Assembly: GCA_017391435.1 (NCBI GenBank)
Contig: JAFOYS010000382.1
Location: 1 to 24,720, forward strand
DNA length: 24,720 nt
Direction of reading: 5' to 3'
Source: Alistipes sp.
GTDB taxonomy: Bacteria > Bacteroidota > Bacteroidia > Bacteroidales > Rikenellaceae
A program made the position numbers and the translations under genes. Shown here in pieces: positions 1 through 6,720 of the stretch; positions within the stretch are counted from its first letter, which is position 1; each line of letters starts with the position of its first letter. The notes under the pieces were generated by a model that was not told the origin of the DNA, searched no databases, and saw nothing but the letters and a program-made list of their open reading frames with translations.

Positions 1-928
1 ATGGATGGTACTCCAACTCCGAAGCGGGTGCAAAGTTAATATCAATTTTTGAAAAAACACAACTATCGCAGCAAATTTCTTTAGAAAATCGCGCAAAATT
101 TTCGCTTGTAACGCATTTTAGCTCTGAAAGTTGGTCTATAGAGACATATCCACCCAATAATTTGCGGTACATAACAATCGCTCCAGCGGTTTTTGGACCT
201 ATGCCTCGCACCTTTACAAGTGTTGCACTGTCGGCAGAATTTATCTCAACCTTACCTCCGTAGGGCTTAGGGTCGGGGAATATAACATACTTTGCAAGCG
301 AGTCTGCCATCTCTGGTGATACAGCCCAGCAGTCAGATAGTTCCGCCATATTACGAATACCCTCCTCTCCCTGTTCGCGGTACTCTATAACACCCTCGGC
401 CTGACGATAGCTAAAACCGATAGTCATTAGGTATGCAGCCGTGACAGTATCTATTCTAAACTTCTGGTAGGGGTGAGGTGTGGTCTTAGCACGCTTCTGT
501 TCCCACTGCTTATGGCGGATAGTTTTTAGCGAATCAAACTTAGGTTCCTCTCGCTTTATTGGCTTTGCTCTATACTTTTCGCCGATAACTATGTAGGGTT
601 GCAGAACATTAAACATTGAGTCTGTAACACCATAGCATAGGGCAAACTCCTCGGCAATCTCAAAAACCTTACCACGAGCGCGATATTTGAGTAGCGATAC
701 GGCCGTATGTTTCTCAAAACCAAGCGCAAGTAGCTCTTGATAGCTTACGGTGTTTGGGTCAAAGGTAAATAGTGAGTCTGATTGCTCGCTACACTGTTCT
801 TGTTGCTCAACAACGCTCTCAATAGCGCTCTTTTGGCTGAGGTTATCAGCAACGACTACAACTCCTGTAATTACAAGAATCATCGCTATCAGCACAATGG
901 CTCCCGTAGCTTGCTGCTTGTCTATCAT
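1..928 (-). CDS. Membrane-anchored helix-hairpin-helix repeat protein (partial, C-terminus off window)
   Basis: I translated this by hand from an ATG at 926-928; 309 codons are visible and the stop lies beyond base 1. Residues about 9-27 form one hydrophobic membrane segment, followed by a Gln/Glu/Ser-rich linker. The rest is a series of ComEA-type helix-hairpin-helix units at about 55-115, 157-217, 226-290 and a fourth starting near 294. The third is clearest, with INSADSATL followed by RGIGPKTAGAI, the Gly-Ile-Gly hairpin that contacts the DNA backbone in this family. The first two hairpins are degenerate (ALGFEKHTA, TIGFSYRQA). Its ATG overlaps the ubiD stop as TAATG, so translation is probably coupled. 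The layout suggests DNA binding at the cytoplasmic membrane, for example in DNA uptake, but a protein-protein role is equally possible. Confidence 0.85.
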   Translation of the reverse strand, partial: MIDKQQATGAIVLIAMILVITGVVVVADNLSQKSAIESVVEQQEQCSEQSDSLFTFDPNTVSYQELLALGFEKHTAVSLLKYRARGKVFEIAEEFALCYGVTDSMFNVLQPYIVIGEKYRAKPIKREEPKFDSLKTIRHKQWEQKRAKTTPHPYQKFRIDTVTAAYLMTIGFSYRQAEGVIEYREQGEEGIRNMAELSDCWAVSPEMADSLAKYVIFPDPKPYGGKVEINSADSATLVKVRGIGPKTAGAIVMYRKLLGGYVSIDQLSELKCVTSENFARFSKEICCDSCVFSKIDINFAPASELEYHP

Positions 929-2754
929 TACCACTCAGCCTTATTGTTGAATATTAACTTGCGGTATTTCAGTGATGGCGAGGCGATAAACTCTCCAATG
1001 CCATACTCCTCCCATCGCTTGTCTACGGCCTCAATAACATCTGGTGTAGAGGTGACAACATTTGGAAAACGAGATGGATTTTTAGCCTCTCCAGGAATCT
1101 TTATGCGTGCGTCTACAGTGAGTTTGTCGCCTACAAGTGCAATATCTCTACTTGGATCTGTATTTGCAGCGGCTAACCAGAGTAGATCCTCACCATCAAA
1201 GCCCTCTGCACGAGAGTCAAAGAGAGTGATGAAGTTGCAGTTTACCTCTGCCTGATTTGCAATTTGCTCTAAGTCCACCGAAGTGGCACTGTCGGCAAAA
1301 AGGAGCAGTGTACTCCACTTGTCAACAAGAGCCTTGCTCATAGTCACCCCCTCTGGTAGAACAATCTGGCCGATAGTTGGCTGGGCGCTGTTGTCAGTTA
1401 CCCCCGTAAGGTCTAATGCCATCTTACCACCATATCCACAACTTGCCGTTGCGTGGTCAAGTACATCATAGATACCCTCGCTACGGATAACTGAGTGCTT
1501 TGGACTACAGTTACGCAGTAACGATGCAATGCTCTCACTGTCGCGGACTACAGTAGACTCTGGGGTGAGTAGAAGGTATTTATTGAACATCATCTGTCCA
1601 GCGCTCCACATACCAAGTGCTACCTTTGACGCTTGACCGGTATACCTACTCTTGAGAGATATGACTGCAATATTGTGCGATGTTCCCGCAGTAGGCATTG
1701 TCATATCTACAATTTCAGGCTGCATAACAAGGCGTATTGGCGCAAGGAATATTCGCTCAGTGGCTATTGATATATACGCATCCTCTTGAGGCGGAACGCC
1801 CACAACGGTAGCAGGGTAGACAGCATCCTTGCGATGTGTTATGGCTGTGATATGGAAGCGAGGGTATAGGTCTTTGAGCGAGTAAAAACCTGTGTGGTCA
1901 CCAAAATCGCCCTCTACTGCAAGCGGTTCTGCTGGGTCTACATAACCCTCAATAACAAAGTCGCAGTCAGATGGTACATAGATATCGTTTGTTATACACT
2001 TAACGAGTTTTACCGGCTTGCGACGCAGAAATCCTGCAAGCAGATACTCGTCCATATTGTCGGGCATTGGTGCTGTAGCTGCATATGTATATACCGGATC
2101 GCCGCCTATTGCCACAGATACGGGCATACGCTTGCCAAGGGCTTTGTATCCGTCATAGTGGCGAGCGCCAGTCTTGTGGCGGTGCCAATGCATTCCCGTA
2201 GTGTGGTTGTCAAAGACCTGCATACGGTACATTCCTACATTGCGGACTCCTGTGTATGGGTCAATAGTATTCACCATCGGCAGAGTAATAAACTGTCCAC
2301 CATCACATCCCCAACTCTTGAGAATTGGGAGCAGATCGAGCGACGCACTCTCACCCTTAAGAATAACCTGCTGACACTCTCCCTTGCCCTTTAGTTTACG
2401 AGGGAACCACTTTGCAACCTCGCCGAGCAGTGGCAACATCTTCAGCTTATCCATAACACCCTCCTTTGGAGAGAGAACCTGTTTGAGTAGTGAGTCTACT
2501 CGTGTAGATATATCTTCACTCTTCTCAACACCTAAGGCAAGCGAAATACGCCTCTCTGAGCCCATCATATTTGTTAGTACGGGGAACGGAGTGCCTGTAT
2601 TTTCAAAAAGTAGAGCCTTGCCACCACCAGCACTCTTTGCCTGACGGTCAGTAAGCTCAGCAATTTCATAAATTGATGAAACTGGAGTGCCGATGCGAAT
2701 CAACTCACCGGCACTCTGAAGTGTTGCAATATATTCTTGTAAGTTTTTATACAT
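928..2754 (-). CDS. ubiD: UbiD-family prenylated-FMN-dependent decarboxylase
   Basis: This 608-residue protein matches the UbiD family along its length. UbiD enzymes remove carboxyl groups from aromatic or unsaturated acids using prenylated FMN and a divalent metal. The cofactor region includes RNVGMYRMQ (171-179, with Arg177) and the His-rich HWHRHK (189-194). VEGDFGDHTG (280-289) supplies Glu281 and Asp286, which with Arg177 fit the family's Arg-Glu-Glu/Asp catalytic set. At about 600 residues it is longer than E. coli UbiD (497) and resembles the long form annotated as a menaquinone-biosynthesis decarboxylase. The substrate cannot be told from sequence, and no UbiX-type prenyltransferase or other quinone gene is in the window. 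It starts 9 bases after the glpT stop and shares TAATG with the next gene. Confidence 0.9.
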   Translation of the reverse strand: MYKNLQEYIATLQSAGELIRIGTPVSSIYEIAELTDRQAKSAGGGKALLFENTGTPFPVLTNMMGSERRISLALGVEKSEDISTRVDSLLKQVLSPKEGVMDKLKMLPLLGEVAKWFPRKLKGKGECQQVILKGESASLDLLPILKSWGCDGGQFITLPMVNTIDPYTGVRNVGMYRMQVFDNHTTGMHWHRHKTGARHYDGYKALGKRMPVSVAIGGDPVYTYAATAPMPDNMDEYLLAGFLRRKPVKLVKCITNDIYVPSDCDFVIEGYVDPAEPLAVEGDFGDHTGFYSLKDLYPRFHITAITHRKDAVYPATVVGVPPQEDAYISIATERIFLAPIRLVMQPEIVDMTMPTAGTSHNIAVISLKSRYTGQASKVALGMWSAGQMMFNKYLLLTPESTVVRDSESIASLLRNCSPKHSVIRSEGIYDVLDHATASCGYGGKMALDLTGVTDNSAQPTIGQIVLPEGVTMSKALVDKWSTLLLFADSATSVDLEQIANQAEVNCNFITLFDSRAEGFDGEDLLWLAAANTDPSRDIALVGDKLTVDARIKIPGEAKNPSRFPNVVTSTPDVIEAVDKRWEEYGIGEFIASPSLKYRKLIFNNKAEW

Positions 2755-2763
2755 CTTGTCTTA

Positions 2764-4188
2764 CTACTTTTGAGCAGCAGCAATACGCTCCTCCATAATC
2801 TTCTTCTCCTTACCCCAAGAGATAGCGCAAATTACAGCGGCAAAGAGCGCGCCAACGACAAATACCCAGAAGGTTGCGTTCCAACCAAGTGAGCTCTGTG
2901 CGATGTTGCCCAGAACAATCTTTGACAGCACTGCATCACCAAGCAGATAACCAAACAGACCCAAGAAACCTGCTGCTGTTCCTGCTGCGTTCTTTGGAAC
3001 AATAGCAAGACCCTGCACGCCAATCATTGCTACTGGAGCATAGATTGCGCCACCGATAAGTGCAAGTGAAAAGTAGATTATCCAAGTGATAGGTATGTTA
3101 GTTGCTGCAGAGACAACATCTGCCTGCCAGTAGCCCAAAATGCCGAGAGTTACCGCAATAAGGAATATTACATTTACAGGAGCGCAACGGCCATTAAAGA
3201 ACTTAGATGAGATCCAACCACCGAGGATTGTACCTGGGATACCAGCATACTCACGCACTGCATAGGCAATAGATGCTGAATCCTTATCCCAACCAAAGAC
3301 CTCAGTAAGGTATGTTGGTGACCAGTCGGCAATACCATAGCGAATAAGGTATACAAAGACATTTGCAAAGGCAATGAGCCAGAGCATCTTGTTCTTAAGA
3401 ATGTAATCTACAAATAGACGGCGGAACGGAATCTTATCCTCCTCACCCTTAGCTGCTTTTGCGCCAGAGTGGTCATTTCTGTACTCCTCAATAGCTGGTA
3501 GACCGCAAGACTCTGGAGTGTCACGAATTGCCCACCAGCAGAATAGTGCCAATAGTAGAGCAACAAGTGCAGGAACAATAAATGCTGCACGCCAAGTATC
3601 TGCAAAACCAAGAGTTGTAAAGATGATTATACCTGCAGGAATAAGCAGACCTAAGGTTCCATTACCCACGTTGTGAGCAGTGTTCCAAACAGACATCTTA
3701 AAGCTGCGCTCGTTTGTTGAGAACCAGTGTGCAAGTACTCGTCCGCAAGGAGGCCAACCCATACCAGAGAGCCAACCAGCGAGGAGCATAAATACAAACA
3801 TCAGACCTACTGTAACAGAGTAGTTACCAGCAACGCCTGTAGGATAAGGCAGAATACCCGCCAAAATCATAACAAGAGACGAGAGTATTAGACCTACGGT
3901 CATAAATTTTCTCGCATCAGAACGGTCAGAGATACTTCCCATAATAAACTTACTTACGGCGTAAGCAATAGGAATACCTGACATTGCAAGACCTGCACCA
4001 GCCTTATCAATCAGCCCCTCCTCAATCATTCCTGGAGCTGCTAATGAGAGGTTTTTGCGTACAAGGTAGTAGGCCGCATAGCCTATGTAGATGCCAAGGA
4101 AGACCTTGAGTCGCATCTTTTTGTACTCCTTGTCAATCTTGTCTGAAGCCATCAACGGCTTCTTTGCAGGAGGTGTTAGAAAGCCCAT
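2764..4188 (-). CDS. glpT: GlpT-type organophosphate:phosphate antiporter (MFS, OPA family)
   Basis: A 474-residue major facilitator protein of the organophosphate:Pi antiporter family, close to E. coli GlpT throughout. It should exchange cytoplasmic phosphate for glycerol-3-phosphate across the inner membrane. The GlpT substrate residues are in place: Arg44 in YYLVRKNLSLA, His172 in WNTAHNVGNG and Arg283 in VYLIRYGIADWSPTYL, matching E. coli Arg45, His165 and Arg269. Other family blocks are SGIPIAYAVSKFIMGSISDR, GMGWPPCGR, RDTPESCGLP and AGTAAGFLGLFGYL. About twelve hydrophobic segments with a charged central loop near 232-256 are visible. A related sugar phosphate cannot be excluded as substrate. 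It lies 17 bases after kdsD. A secreted phosphodiesterase at 14622-15434 could supply its substrate. Confidence 0.88.
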   Translation of the reverse strand: MGFLTPPAKKPLMASDKIDKEYKKMRLKVFLGIYIGYAAYYLVRKNLSLAAPGMIEEGLIDKAGAGLAMSGIPIAYAVSKFIMGSISDRSDARKFMTVGLILSSLVMILAGILPYPTGVAGNYSVTVGLMFVFMLLAGWLSGMGWPPCGRVLAHWFSTNERSFKMSVWNTAHNVGNGTLGLLIPAGIIIFTTLGFADTWRAAFIVPALVALLLALFCWWAIRDTPESCGLPAIEEYRNDHSGAKAAKGEEDKIPFRRLFVDYILKNKMLWLIAFANVFVYLIRYGIADWSPTYLTEVFGWDKDSASIAYAVREYAGIPGTILGGWISSKFFNGRCAPVNVIFLIAVTLGILGYWQADVVSAATNIPITWIIYFSLALIGGAIYAPVAMIGVQGLAIVPKNAAGTAAGFLGLFGYLLGDAVLSKIVLGNIAQSSLGWNATFWVFVVGALFAAVICAISWGKEKKIMEERIAAAQK

Positions 4189-4205
4189 AGTTAGTTGTTT
4201 TTAGG

Positions 4206-5165
4206 TTATAGTTTAATGTCGTAAATCTGAATTACACCAACCAGATGCTTGTTGCTATCTACAACAAGTAGTGAGTTGATCTTGTGGCGAGTCATCATCT
4301 TCTCTGCCTCAATAAGCTTCTCCTCTGGAGCAATCATCTTTGGCGATGTGCTGGCAATATCCATTGGGTGGATGTTAAAGAACTCAGCCTGCTTGCTCTC
4401 CATAGCTCGGCGAACATCTCCATCTGTGACAATACCCAGAATCTCACTATCACGGCAGATAATGATAAGTCCAAGACCGCCTTGTGAGATGCGCTGAATC
4501 ATCTCTGTTGCAGAGCAACTTTCATCTACAATAGGTAGGTCTGTGCGGTGCATAACATTACCCACAGTCATAAGCAGACGACGGCCAAGGCTGCCACCTG
4601 GGTGCAGACGAGCATAGTCCATAGATGTAAAGTTTCTCACCTTCATCAGCGAGCAGGCAAGTGCATCTCCCATAGCAAGCTGTGCTGTAGTTGATGTTGT
4701 CGGTGCAAGGTGAAGTATGCAAGCCTCACGCTCAACCTTTACATCGAGGTGGATGTCTGAATTCTTTGCAAGCGACGAGTTACAGTTGCCTGTCATTGAG
4801 ATTAAACAGTTACCATTGTCGTGTATAAATGGCACAATCTTTAGCACCTCATCGGTCTCACCAGAGTAGGATAGCGCAATGACTACATCCCCCTTTGAGA
4901 TCATACCCAAATCACCGTGGAATGCCTCTCCAGGGTGCATATAGAAACTTGGTGTGCCGGTACTTGCAAGTGTCGCTGCAATCTTCTTTGCAACAAGACC
5001 ACTCTTTCCCATACCGGTCATAATCACCTTTCCATTACACTCTAAAATTCTCTCAACTGCGCGCACAAACTCCTCGCCAAGATCGTTCTTGATTCTCAGA
5101 AGCGCATCAGCCTCTGTCTGCAACGCATCTTTAGCTACATCGAGTATCAGTTGTCTTTTCTCCAT
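4206..5165 (-). CDS. kdsD: D-arabinose-5-phosphate isomerase (Kdo synthesis)
   Basis: This cytoplasmic enzyme converts D-ribulose-5-phosphate to D-arabinose-5-phosphate, the first committed step to Kdo, the inner-core sugar of lipopolysaccharide. The 319-residue protein has the standard layout: a sugar isomerase (SIS) domain over about residues 35-170, with MTGMGKSGLVAKK (49-61) and the HPGEAFHGDLGMI block (77-89), then two CBS domains from about 205 to the end. The length is that of E. coli KdsD (328). It begins 2 bases after the kdsA stop, so the two are almost certainly co-translated and supply consecutive steps. The neighbouring kds genes make arabinose-5-phosphate the likely product rather than another sugar phosphate. 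Confidence 0.95.
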   Translation of the reverse strand: MEKRQLILDVAKDALQTEADALLRIKNDLGEEFVRAVERILECNGKVIMTGMGKSGLVAKKIAATLASTGTPSFYMHPGEAFHGDLGMISKGDVVIALSYSGETDEVLKIVPFIHDNGNCLISMTGNCNSSLAKNSDIHLDVKVEREACILHLAPTTSTTAQLAMGDALACSLMKVRNFTSMDYARLHPGGSLGRRLLMTVGNVMHRTDLPIVDESCSATEMIQRISQGGLGLIIICRDSEILGIVTDGDVRRAMESKQAEFFNIHPMDIASTSPKMIAPEEKLIEAEKMMTRHKINSLLVVDSNKHLVGVIQIYDIKL

Positions 5166-5167
5166 AA

Positions 5168-5920
5168 TTATAAAAGTGTTTTGATTACATTCTCAAGATT
5201 ATCAAGGCAGAGCATATTTGGTCCATCGCTCAGTGCATTATCTGGATCAGGGTGTACCTCAAAGAAGTATCCTGTAGCACCAAAAGCCTTTGCAGCAAGC
5301 GCCATTGATGGCACAAACTCTCTGTTGCCGCCAGTCTTTCCACCTGCAGCACCTGGACGCTGTACAGAGTGTGTACAATCCATAATTACTCGTGGAGCAA
5401 TAGCAAGCATATCGGCAATATTTCGGAAGTCTACAACAAGGTTGTTATATCCAAAACTATTTCCGCGCTCTGTAAGCCAAACCTCGCTTGCACCAGACTC
5501 TATAGCCTTCTGATAAGGATAGACCATATCAGCACCAGAGAGGAACTGAGCCTTCTTGATATTTACAATCTTGCCGGTCTTTGCAGCAGCAACAAGAAGG
5601 TCTGTCTGTCGGCAGAGAAATGCAGGAATCTGTAGTACATCTACAACTTCTCCAGCAACCTCCGCCTGCCAAGCCTCGTGTATGTCAGTTATAAGCTTTA
5701 ATCCCCACTTGCTCTTTACATCTGCAAGCATCTGCAGTCCGCGCTCTATGCCTACACCACGGTATGATGAGATAGAGGTGCGGTTTGCCTTGTCAAAAGA
5801 GGCCTTGAAAATAATCTCGGTGCCCAAGCGATTGTTAATACCTACAATGCGCTCTGCTACAGTATCGAGACACTCGGCGCTCTCAATCACGCACGGTCCC
5901 GCAATAAAAATTGGTTTCAT
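5168..5920 (-). CDS. kdsA: 3-deoxy-8-phosphooctulonate synthase, metal-dependent type
   Basis: KdsA condenses arabinose-5-phosphate with phosphoenolpyruvate to give Kdo-8-phosphate. The 250-residue barrel starts directly at strand one, IFIAGPCVIES, and carries FKASFDKANRTS, SYRGVG, LQIPAFLCRQTDLL and NIKKAQF. The Cys10 in AGPC is the metal ligand of the metal-dependent class known from Aquifex; the E. coli type has Asn there. The other expected ligands are present: His in DCTHSVQRPG, Glu in FFEVHPDPD and Asp in LSDGPN. It lacks about 20 N-terminal and some C-terminal residues found in the 284-residue E. coli enzyme, as do other short members. The ATG at 5918-5920 is 32 bases after the stop of the upstream unknown gene. 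Confidence 0.95.
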   Translation of the reverse strand: MKPIFIAGPCVIESAECLDTVAERIVGINNRLGTEIIFKASFDKANRTSISSYRGVGIERGLQMLADVKSKWGLKLITDIHEAWQAEVAGEVVDVLQIPAFLCRQTDLLVAAAKTGKIVNIKKAQFLSGADMVYPYQKAIESGASEVWLTERGNSFGYNNLVVDFRNIADMLAIAPRVIMDCTHSVQRPGAAGGKTGGNREFVPSMALAAKAFGATGYFFEVHPDPDNALSDGPNMLCLDNLENVIKTLL

Positions 5921-5952
5921 TATTTATAAACTTTAATTGTTTCCAGTTTATG

Positions 5953-6660
5953 CTATTGTAAAGTTTCACTACCAACTGAAATGTCGTAAGCTCTCTCTAA
6001 AAAATTGCTCTTGTTGTACATTTGCGGTTTGTAGTACTTTGTGTTAATTAAGTTAAACTTGCCACTGTCATCAATCTGATATACCTTATCTATACGCTGC
6101 GCCTCAATGTTATCTTCAATAGTAGAGTTACCCATTATCAGAGTCTCTGATGTTGGCTTAATCTGATAAACGATTACCTGCAAATTCTCGTTTATCTCCC
6201 ACTTCATCGGCTGATAAATCTCTCCCACATCTACAGCTGATAGAATAGATGCACCTACAGCTATTGAATCAATGTATGTTCCATCTGGCAAAATTGTTAC
6301 AAGAATATGCTTTCCAAAGTCGCCTTCTCCGAAATATGCAGAAAATAGGATGAAATCTTTAGCAACATTAAACTTCTTATTTATTGAGCTATCTAACCAC
6401 AATTCACCTTCTTCCAAATTTACCTTCTTGCTATATTGTTTTGTCAGAGCTAAGTCTTCCCAAACATAATTGTCAAAATTGCTTCCAATTACTAAATCTA
6501 TTGGAAATGCGTAGTCTGATAATGGTAAAGTATCTCTGCAAGAGATATACGGAATATCAAAACTGCGTCTCTCCCAATTTAGATTTCTAATCAAGCGATT
6601 TTCTGCCAGACAAGACATATGCAGGAGTGTCAGTGAAAGTATGATAAATATCTTTTTCAA
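5953..6660 (-). CDS. Exported protein of unknown function with a rearranged start
   Basis: I do not recognise this 235-residue protein. It begins with a signal peptide (KKIFIILSLTLLHMSCLA), probably cut after CLA; the Cys is a poor lipobox. The rest is soluble and beta-rich in appearance, with no catalytic motif I can name. The only open start in this frame is TTG at 6658-6660. The expected ATG (6681-6683) is 23 bases upstream but is out of frame because of a 23-bp tandem duplication. Read from that ATG, translation stops after eight codons at a TGA that overlaps the TTG as TTGA, so restart is possible. The gene uses GAA, AAA and TTA far more than its neighbours, most clearly in its first half, suggesting recent transfer. 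It separates kdsA from the GH2 gene. Confidence 0.6.
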   Translation of the reverse strand: MKKIFIILSLTLLHMSCLAENRLIRNLNWERRSFDIPYISCRDTLPLSDYAFPIDLVIGSNFDNYVWEDLALTKQYSKKVNLEEGELWLDSSINKKFNVAKDFILFSAYFGEGDFGKHILVTILPDGTYIDSIAVGASILSAVDVGEIYQPMKWEINENLQVIVYQIKPTSETLIMGNSTIEDNIEAQRIDKVYQIDDSGKFNLINTKYYKPQMYNKSNFLERAYDISVGSETLQ

Positions 6661-6682
6661 AGTATGATAAATATCTTTTTCA
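6637..6682. repeat. 23-bp perfect tandem duplication across a start codon
   Basis: Bases 6637-6659 and 6660-6682 are identical (each runs from AAGTATGATAAA to ATCTTTTTCA). The identity extends one more base to 6636, then breaks on both sides. Read on the minus strand, each copy carries the coding bases for KKIFIIL. The unit length of 23 is not a multiple of three, so the second copy shifts the reading frame between ATG and gene body. Deleting one copy would join the ATG in frame to the rest. Confidence 0.97.
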
Positions 6683-6683
6683 T
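6657..6683 (-). other. Eight-codon leader ORF made by the duplication
   Basis: Reading from the ATG at 6681-6683 gives MKKIFIIL followed by TGA at 6657-6659. These eight residues repeat the start of the downstream protein exactly. The TGA overlaps the downstream TTG start by three bases (TTGA), an arrangement that can allow ribosomes to restart. The leader is therefore probably the remnant of the original gene start. Whether it is translated is inference. Confidence 0.5.
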
Positions 6684-6697
6684 AGTGTAGTGTTTAT

Positions 6698-6713
6698 GCC
6701 GTTGGCTAACGGC
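6698..6713. other. Hairpin between the GH2 and unknown genes
   Basis: GCCGTT (6698-6703) pairs perfectly with AACGGC (6708-6713) around a four-base loop. An overlapping alternative pairs TTGGC (6702-6706) with GCCAA (6712-6716). It lies just after the GH2 stop on the minus strand. No T-run follows, so it is not a clear terminator; it could be an mRNA processing or stability element, or chance. Confidence 0.4.
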
Positions 6714-6720
6714 CAATAGC

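Noticed and set aside
782..1255. A 157-codon plus-strand frame across the ubiD and helix-hairpin-helix junction
   Set aside because: Both minus-strand genes are well supported there, and the frame has no promoter or recognisable domain.
6698..6713. The hairpin after the GH2 gene as an intrinsic terminator
   Set aside because: No T-run follows on the transcribed strand, so termination is not supported.
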